The notes: generated by a model not told the origin, from the sequence alone. Positions 27,877 to 35,537 are shown, numbered from the stretch's first letter. The stretch is DNA of 64,000 bases from Leptotrichia shahii (GCF_008327825.1 NZ_AP019827.1:992001-1056000); one strand, 5' to 3'. Translations and numbers: made by a program.

Positions 27877-28938
27877 ATGGACAGTAAATTTTTAAAAAGA
27901 GATGAGTTTTTTAGAAAGGAAAACAAAAAAATGGAGAAAAAAATATATGAGGCAGTAAACTGGAACACACCGGAAAATGATTATGTGGAGATGTTTTGGG
28001 AGCAGAATTTGAAGCAGTTTTGGATTGATACGGAGTATATTCCGTCGAAGGATATTGATAGCTGGAATTCGCTTGAGCCTGCCATGAAATTGGCGTATTT
28101 GCATGTACTAGGAGGATTAACGCTGTTGGATACGCTACAGAGCCATACAGGGATGCCGAAAATTATTGATCATATTGAGTCGCTGCAAAATCGTTCGGTG
28201 CTTTCATATATGTGTATGATGGAAACAATTCATGCAAAGTCTTATTCGACAATATTTACAACGGTTGCGTCTACAAGGGAGATTAATGAAACATTCAGAT
28301 GGGTTCAGGAAAATCCGCACTTGCAGTATAAAGCTAATAAAATTGACGGATATTATCAGAAAATGAACAATCCTGAGGCTTCAAAAAGAGATATTGCGAT
28401 GGCTCTGGCAGCTTCGGTTTATTTGGAAACTTATTTGTTTTACAGTGGATTCTTTTTGCCGCTTTGGCTTGCAGGACAGGGAGAAATGGTTGCAAGTTGC
28501 GATATAATCAAGAAAATCATAGCTGATGAGTCGATTCACGGAGTTTTTGTCGGGCTATTGTTCCAAGAGCTATACAATTCTTTCAGCGAAGAGGAAAAAG
28601 CAGATATGAGAGCTGAACTGAAAAAATTGATGTACGACTTGTACGAAAATGAAGCAAGATATACTGATGAAATTTATGGGGATATTGGGCTTACAGGCGA
28701 TGTGAAGGAATACATCCGTTATAATGCGAACAAAGCCTTGATGAATCTAGGATTTGAAGAAGAATTTGAAGTGAAGAATGTAAATCCAATTGTGCTAAAT
28801 GGATTAAATGTAGAAACAACGCAGCACGATTTTTTCTCGAAAAAATCTACGAATTATGAAAAGGCGTTGGAAGTGGTGCATTTGCATGATGATGACTTTA
28901 AATTTGATGAAGAAGTGAATGCGGATGACTTGATTTAA
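27877..28938 (+). CDS. nrdF: Class Ib ribonucleotide reductase, beta subunit
   Basis: NrdF carries the metal-tyrosyl radical used by NrdE. The 353-residue protein has the ligand motifs METIHAKSYS and ADESIHGVFVG (both E-x-x-H) in a helical ferritin-like fold. GGGGAG lies before ATG 27877; a second ATG at 27931 would match the usual NrdF start more closely. No NrdR box is seen just upstream, so expression seems to depend on read-through from nrdE across abiH and fic. Confidence 0.95.
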   Translation: MDSKFLKRDEFFRKENKKMEKKIYEAVNWNTPENDYVEMFWEQNLKQFWIDTEYIPSKDIDSWNSLEPAMKLAYLHVLGGLTLLDTLQSHTGMPKIIDHIESLQNRSVLSYMCMMETIHAKSYSTIFTTVASTREINETFRWVQENPHLQYKANKIDGYYQKMNNPEASKRDIAMALAASVYLETYLFYSGFFLPLWLAGQGEMVASCDIIKKIIADESIHGVFVGLLFQELYNSFSEEEKADMRAELKKLMYDLYENEARYTDEIYGDIGLTGDVKEYIRYNANKALMNLGFEEEFEVKNVNPIVLNGLNVETTQHDFFSKKSTNYEKALEVVHLHDDDFKFDEEVNADDLI

Positions 28939-28953
28939 GTTTGGAAATGTATG

Positions 28954-28990
28954 AAAATGAGAGCTTTAATTAGTGGTTCTCATTTTTTTT
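28954..28990 (+). terminator. Terminator after nrdF
   Basis: AAAATGAGA (28954-28962) pairs with TCTCATTTT (28978-28986) and a T-run follows. Confidence 0.8.
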
Positions 28991-28994
28991 GAAA

Positions 28995-29245
28995 AAATAT
29001 TCAAAAAGATTTTGAAAAAAGAGAAAAATGTGGTAAAATAAGTTTGTAGAAAAAATTCCTACCACTACAAGAAATGAAAAAAAGGAAAGAAAATACACTC
29101 AAATCCAATAAAAATGCATGTTAGGAGTTACGGAAAATGCTAAAAAAACGTCAAAAAATGCTAAAAATCAGTCAAATAATCTCAATTTTAATGTCTGAAA
29201 AAAATTCTGTAACACTTATAAATAAAGGATTTTCGCAAAAGTACG
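28995..29245 (+). promoter_or_regulatory. CRISPR leader, copy 2
   Basis: This segment repeats copy 1 at 2158-2412 over its whole length. It keeps the promoter (TTGAAA 29012-29017, TAAAAT 29034-29039, 16-base spacing), the GTGGTA/TACCAC inverted repeat, TTAGGAGTTACGGAAAATG and the ATAAATAAAGGATTTTC end. An AUG after the AGGAG opens a 72-codon frame (29137-29355) that runs into the repeat and spacer. Confidence 0.88.
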
Positions 29246-29352
29246 GTAAAAGTAGTATATCCATTAAAACAAGGATTGAAACTGCATCCAATCTGTCTGG
29301 TGCAAATAATTTTTCTTCAGTATGTAAAAGTAGTATATCTATTAAAACAAGG
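29246..29352 (+). CRISPR. Mini CRISPR array: one full repeat, one spacer, one truncated repeat
   Basis: The full repeat (29246-29282) begins GTAAAAGTAGTATATCC and ends GGATTGAAAC. It differs from the 2413 array only in its 5-prime half. A 41-bp spacer (29283-29323) follows, then the first 29 bases of a second repeat. The array ends in a hairpin. It looks like a contracted array that still carries one spacer. Confidence 0.9.
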
Positions 29353-29357
29353 TAAGC

Positions 29358-29398
29358 AATAATAGTCGTTGTGTAAAAAGCAATGATTATTTTTTTTT
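29358..29398 (+). terminator. Hairpin terminating the mini-array
   Basis: AATAAT...GTTG and CAATGATTATT form an imperfect hairpin followed by T residues. A closely related hairpin follows the third leader copy at 35436-35470. Confidence 0.6.
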
Positions 29399-29458
29399 AT
29401 AAAAAATAAAAAGTTGATAGAAAAATAGTAGAAAATAGAATAAAATTATAGATTGCTA

Positions 29459-29487
29459 TTGACTTTGTTAAAATTTTAGGTTATCCT
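29459..29487 (+). promoter_or_regulatory. cas-operon promoter, copy A
   Basis: TTGACT at 29459-29464, 17 bases, then TATCCT at 29482-29487, in a conserved block also found at 35509 and 38348. It lies about 90 bases before the first CARF gene and probably drives that operon. Confidence 0.65.
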
Positions 29488-29577
29488 TAGATAAAAAATA
29501 AATGTTAAAATAATGATTGGTAAAGAGAATGATAAGGTTGTTGAAAAAATAAATTGGAAAAGAAGGAGAAAATAGGG

Positions 29578-30930
29578 ATGGCGAAGATACTTATAGCGGG
29601 ATTGGGTAAAGGGATGATAGATCGTAATAGTAAAGAAAGAGATTATAGAAAAGCTGATTATAGAATAAAAAATGAAGATCTAAAAACATATAAAATATAT
29701 AAAGATGAATATTTTGTTACATCAGTTTTGGAAAAACATTATGAGATAGATAAAACGATATATATTGGAACAGCGGGTTCTATGTGGGATAAGTTGTATG
29801 TGCATTATTGCGAAAGAAATAAAATAACAATAGATGAAGAATATAAAAAGGAATTAAGAAATATTACAGAAAAAGCCAATAAAAATACAGAAATAAATTT
29901 AATAGATGCAAATAAGTTTAACAGTAAATTTTCAAATGTGGAAATGATTGTAACCAAATATGGAATGGATGAAAATGAAATTTTTGAAAATTTTTCAGAA
30001 ATTATGGAGATAATAAATTCTCTGGATATAAATGATGAAATTTATTTAGATATAACACATTCTTTTAGATCAAATGCAATGTGGATGTTTTTGGTAATGA
30101 ATTATATAACGGATGTTATTGATAAAAATATTAAGATAAAAATAATAACTTATGGTATGCTGGAAGAACTGGATGATGATGTAGATGACGAGGGAAATTC
30201 AATAAAAGTAGCATCGGTAATTAATCTAAAACCTTTTTATGATTTGATGAAATGGATAAAGGGAGCAAACGAATTTAAAAATTATGGGAATAGTTACAGT
30301 TTATTAGAAATAATGGAAGATAATAAAGTTAAGGATAATATAAAAGATTTTTCTGATAGCTTGAATTTAAATTATGTTGGAAGTATAAAACAAAATATAC
30401 AATCCCTAAAGGAACTGCATAATCAAATAAATATGGTAGAAGGTCCAGGGAAATTAATAATACCAAATGTAGTTGAGAATTTTTTAAAACATTTTAAAAA
30501 ATCAGAAAAAGATTACGAGATTCTTTTAGAACTGGGTAACTGGTATTTTAATCAAAAAAAATATGCTATGGTTGCAATTAATATAAACGAAAGTATAAGG
30601 AATTTTGTGATTGATATACTTGGATTGGAGAATTGTGAAAAAGGGATAGGTTTGAAAATAAAGGATCATTTTTATTATTCTCAAAGAAAATTAAACAGTA
30701 TAAGACATAAAAATGAATTAGAAAAAAAAGAACATAGATTATGTAGAATTTTATTTAAATCTCAAGAAATAAGAAATGATATTTCACATTCTTTAGGCAA
30801 AAGAATGCAAGTAAATAATGATATAAAATATCTAAAAGATTCTATAGAATTTTTAAGAATTGTAATGTATGATAAAAAATTTATTAATTATTATGAAAAT
30901 AAATATTCAAATGGACTTTTAGAAAAATAA
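29578..30930 (+). CDS. CARF-HEPN ribonuclease, Csx1/Csx2 (TM1812) family, first copy
   Basis: Proteins of this family bind the cyclic oligoadenylate made by Cas10 through a CARF domain and cut RNA with a C-terminal HEPN domain. The CARF part has the DxTH motif as DITHSFRS near residue 158. The HEPN motif R-x4-H appears as RNDISH near residues 399-404. ATG 29578 follows AAGGAGAAAA and gives 450 residues; an upstream TTG at 29554 is in frame but lacks a site. It is the first of three CARF-type genes in one operon. Confidence 0.88.
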   Translation: MAKILIAGLGKGMIDRNSKERDYRKADYRIKNEDLKTYKIYKDEYFVTSVLEKHYEIDKTIYIGTAGSMWDKLYVHYCERNKITIDEEYKKELRNITEKANKNTEINLIDANKFNSKFSNVEMIVTKYGMDENEIFENFSEIMEIINSLDINDEIYLDITHSFRSNAMWMFLVMNYITDVIDKNIKIKIITYGMLEELDDDVDDEGNSIKVASVINLKPFYDLMKWIKGANEFKNYGNSYSLLEIMEDNKVKDNIKDFSDSLNLNYVGSIKQNIQSLKELHNQINMVEGPGKLIIPNVVENFLKHFKKSEKDYEILLELGNWYFNQKKYAMVAININESIRNFVIDILGLENCEKGIGLKIKDHFYYSQRKLNSIRHKNELEKKEHRLCRILFKSQEIRNDISHSLGKRMQVNNDIKYLKDSIEFLRIVMYDKKFINYYENKYSNGLLEK

Positions 30931-30966
30931 GAATATTAAAATTATTGTATAAGGAGAGGATATGAA

Positions 30967-32247
30967 ATGGAAAAAGGAAAATCGAGAAGAGTATTTTTAA
31001 GTTTTTTGGGATTAGGACCAAAGGGTGGATATGTTCCGAGTAATTACATTGATCAAGAAAAAGATAAGATTAGTAAAAATGTTAAATTTATTCAAAATGC
31101 TGTAGTGGAAATCGAAAATAATACTTTTGATGAGAAATATATTTTTTGTACAAAAGAAGCCTATGAAAATAGATTTAAAGAATTAGAAGAAGAAAAAAAT
31201 TATAAGTACAAAAGTATTGAAATTGTAAAAGGAAAAGATGAAGAGGAGATATGGTCTATTTTTCAGAAAATTTATGATGTTTTAGAAGAAAACGATGAAG
31301 TGACTTTTGATGTAACACATAGTTATAGATTTTTGCCTATGTTGGGACTTTTACTTTTACAACATGCAAAATTTTTAAAAAATATAAAAGTAAAAAAACT
31401 ATGTTATGGTGCTTTTGAAATGAAATATACGGCAAAAGATGATGATGGTAACGAGATAGAAGTGAGTCCAATTATGGATTTTACTAGTTTTTCAAAATTA
31501 CAAGATTGGTCTTTATCAGGATATTCTTTTGTAAAAACTGGAATGGCAGAACATTTTTCAGATTTAGCAAAGAAAGAGTTCAAATCTAAGTCAAAAGATG
31601 TTAATAGAGATAAAAATAATCTTAGAAATATTTCAAAAAAATTAGAAGATATAGCATTGGATATATATACAAATAGGGGAATTAATATAGTAGAAGGTAA
31701 TAAAATAGCAGTTATAAAAGAAGAAATGAGAGAAGTTAAGAAAGATTTATATCCTCCATTTACTTTAGTTATTGATAAAATAGAAAAAGATATTCATAAT
31801 TTTAAAATCAAAAATGTAAATAATGTTTTTTATGCTGTAGAATGGTGTATTGAAAAAAAACTATTTCAGCAAGGAATTACGATGTTACAAGAGGGCCTAA
31901 TAACATTTTTATTAAATAAAGCTAATATTGATTATACAAATAAAAACAATAGAGAAGAACTTTCAAATTTTATAGGTCTTGAAAATATAAAGGAATATTC
32001 AGGAGATATTGAAAAGATGCAAAATATAGTTAGAGAACTAAATGAAAAACAAATAGATTTTCAAAAACTAAAATCTCTTTATGGAAATATAAAAAATATT
32101 AGAAATGATATAAATCATGGAGGATTTAATCTTAAAGATAATAAAGAAAATGGGGAACCAAGATCTAGAACAGATAGTTTAACCTTTAGAAATACACTAG
32201 AAAAAAACTTCAAAAAAATAAAAGAAATTATTTTTTATGCAGAATAG
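30967..32247 (+). CDS. CARF-HEPN ribonuclease, Csx1/Csx2 (TM1812) family, second copy
   Basis: This 426-residue protein belongs to the same family as the preceding one but is divergent in sequence. It opens RRVFLSFLGLGPKGGY, has the CARF motif DVTHSYRFLPM near residue 115, and the HEPN pair R379 and H384 in RNDINHGG. GGAGAGG precedes the ATG. It follows the first copy by 36 bases and leads the unrecognised CARF gene by 11 bases. Two distinct HEPN nucleases may respond to different ring sizes or provide redundancy; the sequence does not tell which. Confidence 0.88.
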   Translation: MEKGKSRRVFLSFLGLGPKGGYVPSNYIDQEKDKISKNVKFIQNAVVEIENNTFDEKYIFCTKEAYENRFKELEEEKNYKYKSIEIVKGKDEEEIWSIFQKIYDVLEENDEVTFDVTHSYRFLPMLGLLLLQHAKFLKNIKVKKLCYGAFEMKYTAKDDDGNEIEVSPIMDFTSFSKLQDWSLSGYSFVKTGMAEHFSDLAKKEFKSKSKDVNRDKNNLRNISKKLEDIALDIYTNRGINIVEGNKIAVIKEEMREVKKDLYPPFTLVIDKIEKDIHNFKIKNVNNVFYAVEWCIEKKLFQQGITMLQEGLITFLLNKANIDYTNKNNREELSNFIGLENIKEYSGDIEKMQNIVRELNEKQIDFQKLKSLYGNIKNIRNDINHGGFNLKDNKENGEPRSRTDSLTFRNTLEKNFKKIKEIIFYAE

Positions 32248-32258
32248 GAAATATAAAC

Positions 32259-33971
32259 ATGGAACTAACACTTGATAGTATAAAAAAAGAAGTTTTAAAT
32301 ATGGTTGATGAAAGTTATGAAACAAATAGAGAGTTAATGGATTTAATTTTGAAATTGTATTTTTATGAAAATAATGAAATGGCATCTGAAGAGAAATTAT
32401 TATTGGAAAGGGATTATAAAAATATAATTCAAGAACAGGGAGAAAAATTTGCAAAAGAAGCTGATCTTGATAATTTTCGAATTACAAAAATTGTGTCGGC
32501 TGTAAGTTATTCGGAAAAGAAAGATATTTTTTCTGAATTGCCGTTTGAAAAGGATTTAAGGATATTTAAAAATGTAAAAAAAATATATTTTTTGTATACT
32601 AAAGAAACTATAGAAAGTTTTAACAAAATTTCAGAAGATATGAAAGGGAAAAATATAAAATCATTTGGTATTCAGATAGTTGGAAATACTATCGAAGAAA
32701 GCTATAAAGAAATAAAAAAATTAATTTATGCAGGTAAAATATCAAAATTAGATACTATTTTTGACACTACATTGGGAATGAAAACATTATCTACAGCAAT
32801 GTATAGAATTTCATCGGAAAGACAAATTAGAGCAATTAACTGGAATGAAAAGCAAATTTCAAGATATGTTGTAAATAATGGAGAAATAAAGAAAGCTAAT
32901 GGGAATATACATTTATATCCAACTATGACTTTAAATTTTATGAAAGAGCCTATAAAAGAACATTTGAGCATATACACAATGATTAATGAAGCAATAGAAA
33001 AAATGGATTATCATAATGTAGCGAAGTTTTATAAGATAACAGGAAGAGATGATATGGCATTTTTTTATAGTGAAATAAGTAAAATTTTTGATCTTGATAA
33101 AATGTTGGATGAGGACAGTTATAGTTTTTATGACAAGTTAGAAGAGATATTGAAAAAAATTTTTAATTACGAGAGATCCTATGAAAAGGAAACACAAAAT
33201 AAGTTAAAAAAAGTTATATGTTTTTTATTATTTTTAATTTTATATGAAGATTATGAAGATTTTGAAAAAAGAGAAATTGAGTGGTTTAAATTTAATGATA
33301 AAGTTTTTGGTATAAAAGAAAAGGATTTCAAAAAGTTTGAGGAAGAATATTTTGAATTTGATAAGGATAAATATTATTATTATTTAATGGCAAAAGTATA
33401 TTTCTTATCAGGTAAAAGAAATAAAATTTATTTAAATGAAGTAGTCAAAAAAATAAATGACGAAATTAAAGCTGATGGAATGGAAGAAGAATTTAATAAT
33501 TTAGATGAAATAACAAACTATATATATGAAGACGAAGATGTTATTGATTTTGATTTTGAAAAAGAGTTGAAAGAGGAAACTCTAAAACTGACTTTCGGAG
33601 AAACTTTTATAAAAATTCCTTGTCTCGAAGCAAAAAATAATTTTTTGGAAATAAATGTGAATTTAAAAGCAAATAATATAAAATACATACCTATTTATAA
33701 ATTGCTTGAAGTGGCTAATACTGAAAGAAAGTTAGGATCTAACGAAGTACGTAATATTTTAGAAAATAGAGATAGAAAATTAAGAAAGGAAGCTAAAAAT
33801 CCATCTCCAATATCTAGAATCTTTAATGAAGTAAAATCAGTAATAAAAGAAATTAATAAATTGATAAAAGAAGAAATGAAAAAAAATAATCTCTTAGAAG
33901 AAGATTTTATACTGGTGAATTCACAAAAAGCAAATTACAGCATATTTATTTCAGGTAAATTTCAATGGTAA
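32259..33971 (+). CDS. Uncharacterised CARF-like protein in the type III operon
   Basis: I do not recognise this 570-residue protein as a known family. Residues 75-200 look like a CARF-type Rossmann domain: a strand VKKIYFLYT, then FDTTLGMKTLSTA near residue 167, which resembles the D-x-T-x-G-x-K loop of ligand-binding CARF proteins. The middle (about 235-400) is helical and acidic. The last 100 residues are charged, with SNEVRNILENRDRKLRKEA, which could be a winged-helix or helical effector. I see no HEPN R-x4-H, no PD-(D/E)xK and no membrane segment. Its start lies 11 bases after the second CARF-HEPN stop, so they share a transcript. Confidence 0.7.
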   Translation: MELTLDSIKKEVLNMVDESYETNRELMDLILKLYFYENNEMASEEKLLLERDYKNIIQEQGEKFAKEADLDNFRITKIVSAVSYSEKKDIFSELPFEKDLRIFKNVKKIYFLYTKETIESFNKISEDMKGKNIKSFGIQIVGNTIEESYKEIKKLIYAGKISKLDTIFDTTLGMKTLSTAMYRISSERQIRAINWNEKQISRYVVNNGEIKKANGNIHLYPTMTLNFMKEPIKEHLSIYTMINEAIEKMDYHNVAKFYKITGRDDMAFFYSEISKIFDLDKMLDEDSYSFYDKLEEILKKIFNYERSYEKETQNKLKKVICFLLFLILYEDYEDFEKREIEWFKFNDKVFGIKEKDFKKFEEEYFEFDKDKYYYYLMAKVYFLSGKRNKIYLNEVVKKINDEIKADGMEEEFNNLDEITNYIYEDEDVIDFDFEKELKEETLKLTFGETFIKIPCLEAKNNFLEINVNLKANNIKYIPIYKLLEVANTERKLGSNEVRNILENRDRKLRKEAKNPSPISRIFNEVKSVIKEINKLIKEEMKKNNLLEEDFILVNSQKANYSIFISGKFQW

Positions 33972-34013
33972 TAAAAAACCAGCGGAATTAACCACTGGCT
34001 AGACGATAAAAAA

Positions 34014-34073
34014 TCAATTAGTAATCATAGGAATAATATCAATAAGAAGAATATCACGAATATTAGTAATCAT
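34014..34073 (-). CDS. Tiny ORF E, 19 aa hydrophobic peptide
   Basis: On the minus strand ATG 34073 follows AGGAGGTG. The peptide opens MITNIRDILLIDII and ends PMITN. It is last in the five-ORF series and the least like the others. Just upstream is a degraded half of the shared promoter (TTTTGTA, 11 bases, TATATT). Confidence 0.5.
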   Translation of the reverse strand: MITNIRDILLIDIIPMITN

Positions 34074-34114
34074 AAAAACACCTCCTAAAAATATAAACAA
34101 TAAAGATACAAAAA

Positions 34115-34189
34115 TTAAAGATCATTTAAAGCGTCAGTAACCAGAGTAGTAATAATAGTGGCAATAGCACTGATAATAATTGGATTCAT
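34115..34189 (-). CDS. Tiny ORF D, 24 aa MNPII-type peptide
   Basis: ATG 34189 follows AGGAGGTG at a normal distance. The peptide opens MNPIIISAIATIIT and ends VTDALNDL. It is mostly Ile, Ala and Thr with acidic residues only at the end, compatible with one membrane-seeking helix. It has no obvious promoter of its own and lies 51 bases downstream of ORF C, so the two are probably co-transcribed. Confidence 0.65.
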   Translation of the reverse strand: MNPIIISAIATIITTLVTDALNDL

Positions 34190-34240
34190 AAATACACACC
34201 TCCTTTATATTTGTAATAAGAGAAATAAGGCAGCATAAAA

Positions 34241-34312
34241 TTAATTGTCATTTATAGCCTTGATGATTAAAGTAGTAACAATAGCAGCAGCATTGATAAT
34301 AATTGGATTCAT
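34241..34312 (-). CDS. Tiny ORF C, 23 aa MNPII-type peptide
   Basis: ATG 34312 follows AGGAGGTG. The peptide opens MNPIIINAAAIVTTL and ends KAINDN. It shares its first five residues and its hydrophobic pattern with ORFs B and D, though its wobble bases differ, which suggests that the protein sequence is under selection. A promoter with two TTCGTAA boxes lies directly upstream (34343-34386). Confidence 0.68.
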   Translation of the reverse strand: MNPIIINAAAIVTTLIIKAINDN

Positions 34313-34342
34313 ACTTATCACCTCCTTTACGATTATGTATTA

Positions 34343-34386
34343 ATTATAAACGGTAAAGATTACGAAACAAACAATGAACTTACGAA
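34343..34386 (-). promoter_or_regulatory. Promoter of tiny ORF C with tandem TTCGTAA boxes
   Basis: Read on the minus strand: TTCGTAA (34386-34380), 13 bases, TTCGTAA (34366-34360), 11 bases, TATAAT (34348-34343). There is no good -35 hexamer. The direct repeats are exactly 20 bp apart, like the site of a dimeric activator such as a LytTR-type response regulator. Confidence 0.7.
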
Positions 34387-34461
34387 TTAAAGATTATTTA
34401 AAGTATCAGTAATAACAGCAGTAATAATTGTACCAATGGCACCCATGATAATAGGATTCAT
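34387..34461 (-). CDS. Tiny ORF B, 24 aa MNPII-type peptide
   Basis: ATG 34461 follows AGGAGGTG. The peptide opens MNPIIMGAIGTIITAV and ends TDTLNNL. It is a clear relative of ORFs C and D. Its stop abuts the distal TTCGTAA box of the ORF C promoter, so the units are packed head to tail. Its own promoter lies at 34490-34533. Confidence 0.68.
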   Translation of the reverse strand: MNPIIMGAIGTIITAVITDTLNNL

Positions 34462-34489
34462 ACTAACACCTCCTTTGTGATTTGTATAA

Positions 34490-34533
34490 ATTATAAACGA
34501 TAAAGATTACGAAATGAACAGCTAACTTACAAA
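34490..34533 (-). promoter_or_regulatory. Promoter of tiny ORF B with tandem boxes
   Basis: Minus strand: TTTGTAA (34533-34527), 13 bases, TTCGTAA (34513-34507), 11 bases, TATAAT (34495-34490). Spacing is identical to the ORF C and ORF A promoters. Confidence 0.7.
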
Positions 34534-34547
34534 AGTGATTAATTTAT

Positions 34548-34589
34548 TTAAAGTGTAATAACTAGAGTAACAATAATAGTAGTAAGCAT
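34548..34589 (-). CDS. Tiny ORF A, 13 aa hydrophobic peptide
   Basis: ATG 34589 follows AGGAGGTG. The peptide is only 13 residues (MLTTIIVTLVITL) and wholly hydrophobic. It may be a truncated family member or a distinct short peptide. Its promoter at 34620-34663 is of the same design as those of B and C, which argues against a chance ORF. Confidence 0.55.
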   Translation of the reverse strand: MLTTIIVTLVITL

Positions 34590-34619
34590 ATTTATCACCT
34601 CCTTTATGATTATATATTA

Positions 34620-34663
34620 ATTATAGTGTGTATAGATTACGAAAAAAAATTAATTTTTACGAA
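34620..34663 (-). promoter_or_regulatory. Promoter of tiny ORF A with tandem TTCGTAA boxes
   Basis: Minus strand: TTCGTAA (34663-34657), 13 bases, TTCGTAA (34643-34637), 11 bases, TATAAT (34625-34620). It is divergent from csx20, whose ATG is 23 bases to the right of the distal box, so an activator bound here could touch both units. Confidence 0.7.
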
Positions 34664-34685
34664 AATGAAAGGAAAAAGATAGGAA

Positions 34686-35072
34686 ATGAAAAATAAAAAG
34701 GCGTTATTAGTATTTTCGCATCAATTAACAGAAAATCAGGAAAAAGAATTAATCGAAAAATATGAAGTAAAAAAAATTGAAAGTTTACCAAACGAATTAC
34801 AAAATATGTGGTCAAATGTTTTAATAAAAAAAGATTATAAAGAGAATTTAGAAAAAATAAAAGAATTTGTTAAAGAAAATTTTAGCAAAGGAGATATAAT
34901 TTTAATACAAGGCAACTGGGGATATACTTACAATCTTGTGAAATGGTCAATAGAAAATGAATTAATTCCTGTGTACAGCTATACTGAAAGAAATGTTGAA
35001 GAAATAAAAGATGGTGAAACTGTAAAAAAAATCAGTTATTTCAAACACGTAAAATTTATTAGATATGAATAA
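34686..35072 (+). CDS. csx20: CRISPR-associated protein Csx20 (putative ring nuclease)
   Basis: This 128-residue protein matches my recollection of the Csx20 family: LLVFSHQLTENQ at the start, LPNELQNMWSNV in the middle, GDIILIQGNWG, and FKHVKFIRYE at the end. Csx20 is a type III accessory protein thought to degrade cyclic oligoadenylate and so switch off CARF effectors. That function is family knowledge, not something visible here. It is on the + strand after the tiny-ORF cluster, 15 bases after an AAAGGAAA stretch, in the same neighbourhood as three CARF-type genes. Confidence 0.8.
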   Translation: MKNKKALLVFSHQLTENQEKELIEKYEVKKIESLPNELQNMWSNVLIKKDYKENLEKIKEFVKENFSKGDIILIQGNWGYTYNLVKWSIENELIPVYSYTERNVEEIKDGETVKKISYFKHVKFIRYE

Positions 35073-35084
35073 AATATACAAAAT

Positions 35085-35395
35085 AATGATAATTACTAAA
35101 TTAAAATAATATGTTTTATATAAAGTGGCATTTACAATCTACTTCCGTATAAAATTTTTTTAAAAAAATTTTGAAAAATCAAAAAAGTGTGGTAAAACAA
35201 ATTTATAGAAAAAATTCCTACCACTACAAAAAATGAAAAAAGGAAAGAAAATTCACTTAAAGCCAATCAAATTGACCGTTAGGAGTTAAGGAAAATGCCA
35301 AAAAAAACAGTAAACAATGATAAAAATCAGTCCAAAAATTTCAACTTTAATGTCTGAAAAAACCTCTGTAATAGTTATAAATAAAGGATTTTCAC
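35085..35395 (+). promoter_or_regulatory. CRISPR leader, copy 3 (degenerate)
   Basis: The segment repeats leader copies 1, 2 and 4, with TTGAAA at 35171-35176, 16 bases, TAAAAC at 35193-35198, the GTGGTA/TACCAC pair and ATAAATAAAGGATTTTC at its end. The first 60 bases (GATAATTACTAAATTAAAA) also match the start of copy 4, so the duplicated unit is longer than the leader alone. Confidence 0.82.
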
Positions 35396-35421
35396 AAAAG
35401 TAGTGTATCCAGTAAAATAAG
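35396..35421 (+). CRISPR. Degenerate CRISPR repeat remnant
   Basis: AAAAGTAGTGTATCC and AGTAAAATAAG align with the middle of the 29246-type repeat with several changes. No spacer or further repeat follows. It is the decayed end of an array after leader copy 3. Confidence 0.6.
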
Positions 35422-35435
35422 AAATAAAAAATATT

Positions 35436-35470
35436 AATAATCATTGTGAAAAAGCAATGGTTATTTTTTT
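35436..35470 (+). terminator. Terminator after leader copy 3
   Basis: AATAATCATTG (35436-35446) pairs with CAATGGTTATT (35455-35465, one G-U) and T residues follow. Confidence 0.75.
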
Positions 35471-35508
35471 GATTATTTGAGAATAGAATAAAAATTTTGG
35501 GTTTGCTA

Positions 35509-35537
35509 TTGACTTTAGTTATTTTTTAGGTTTTTTT
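35509..35537 (+). promoter_or_regulatory. cas-operon promoter, copy B
   Basis: TTGACT at 35509-35514 is followed after 17 bases by TTTTTT in the conserved block. The -10 position is poor here, yet the surrounding TTTTTTAGG and TTTAGATAAA match the other copies. It lies about 180 bases before cas1. Confidence 0.5.

Noticed and set aside
24846-28938. Insertion sequence or integron as the carrier of abiH and fic
   Set aside because: No transposase, integrase, terminal inverted repeats or target duplication could be seen around the insert.
29137-29355. 72-codon ORF over leader copy 2, the repeat and its spacer, as an ordinary protein gene
   Set aside because: About half of it is CRISPR repeat and spacer, and the frame is lost in leader copies 1 and 3. 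I keep it only as a finding about the leader.
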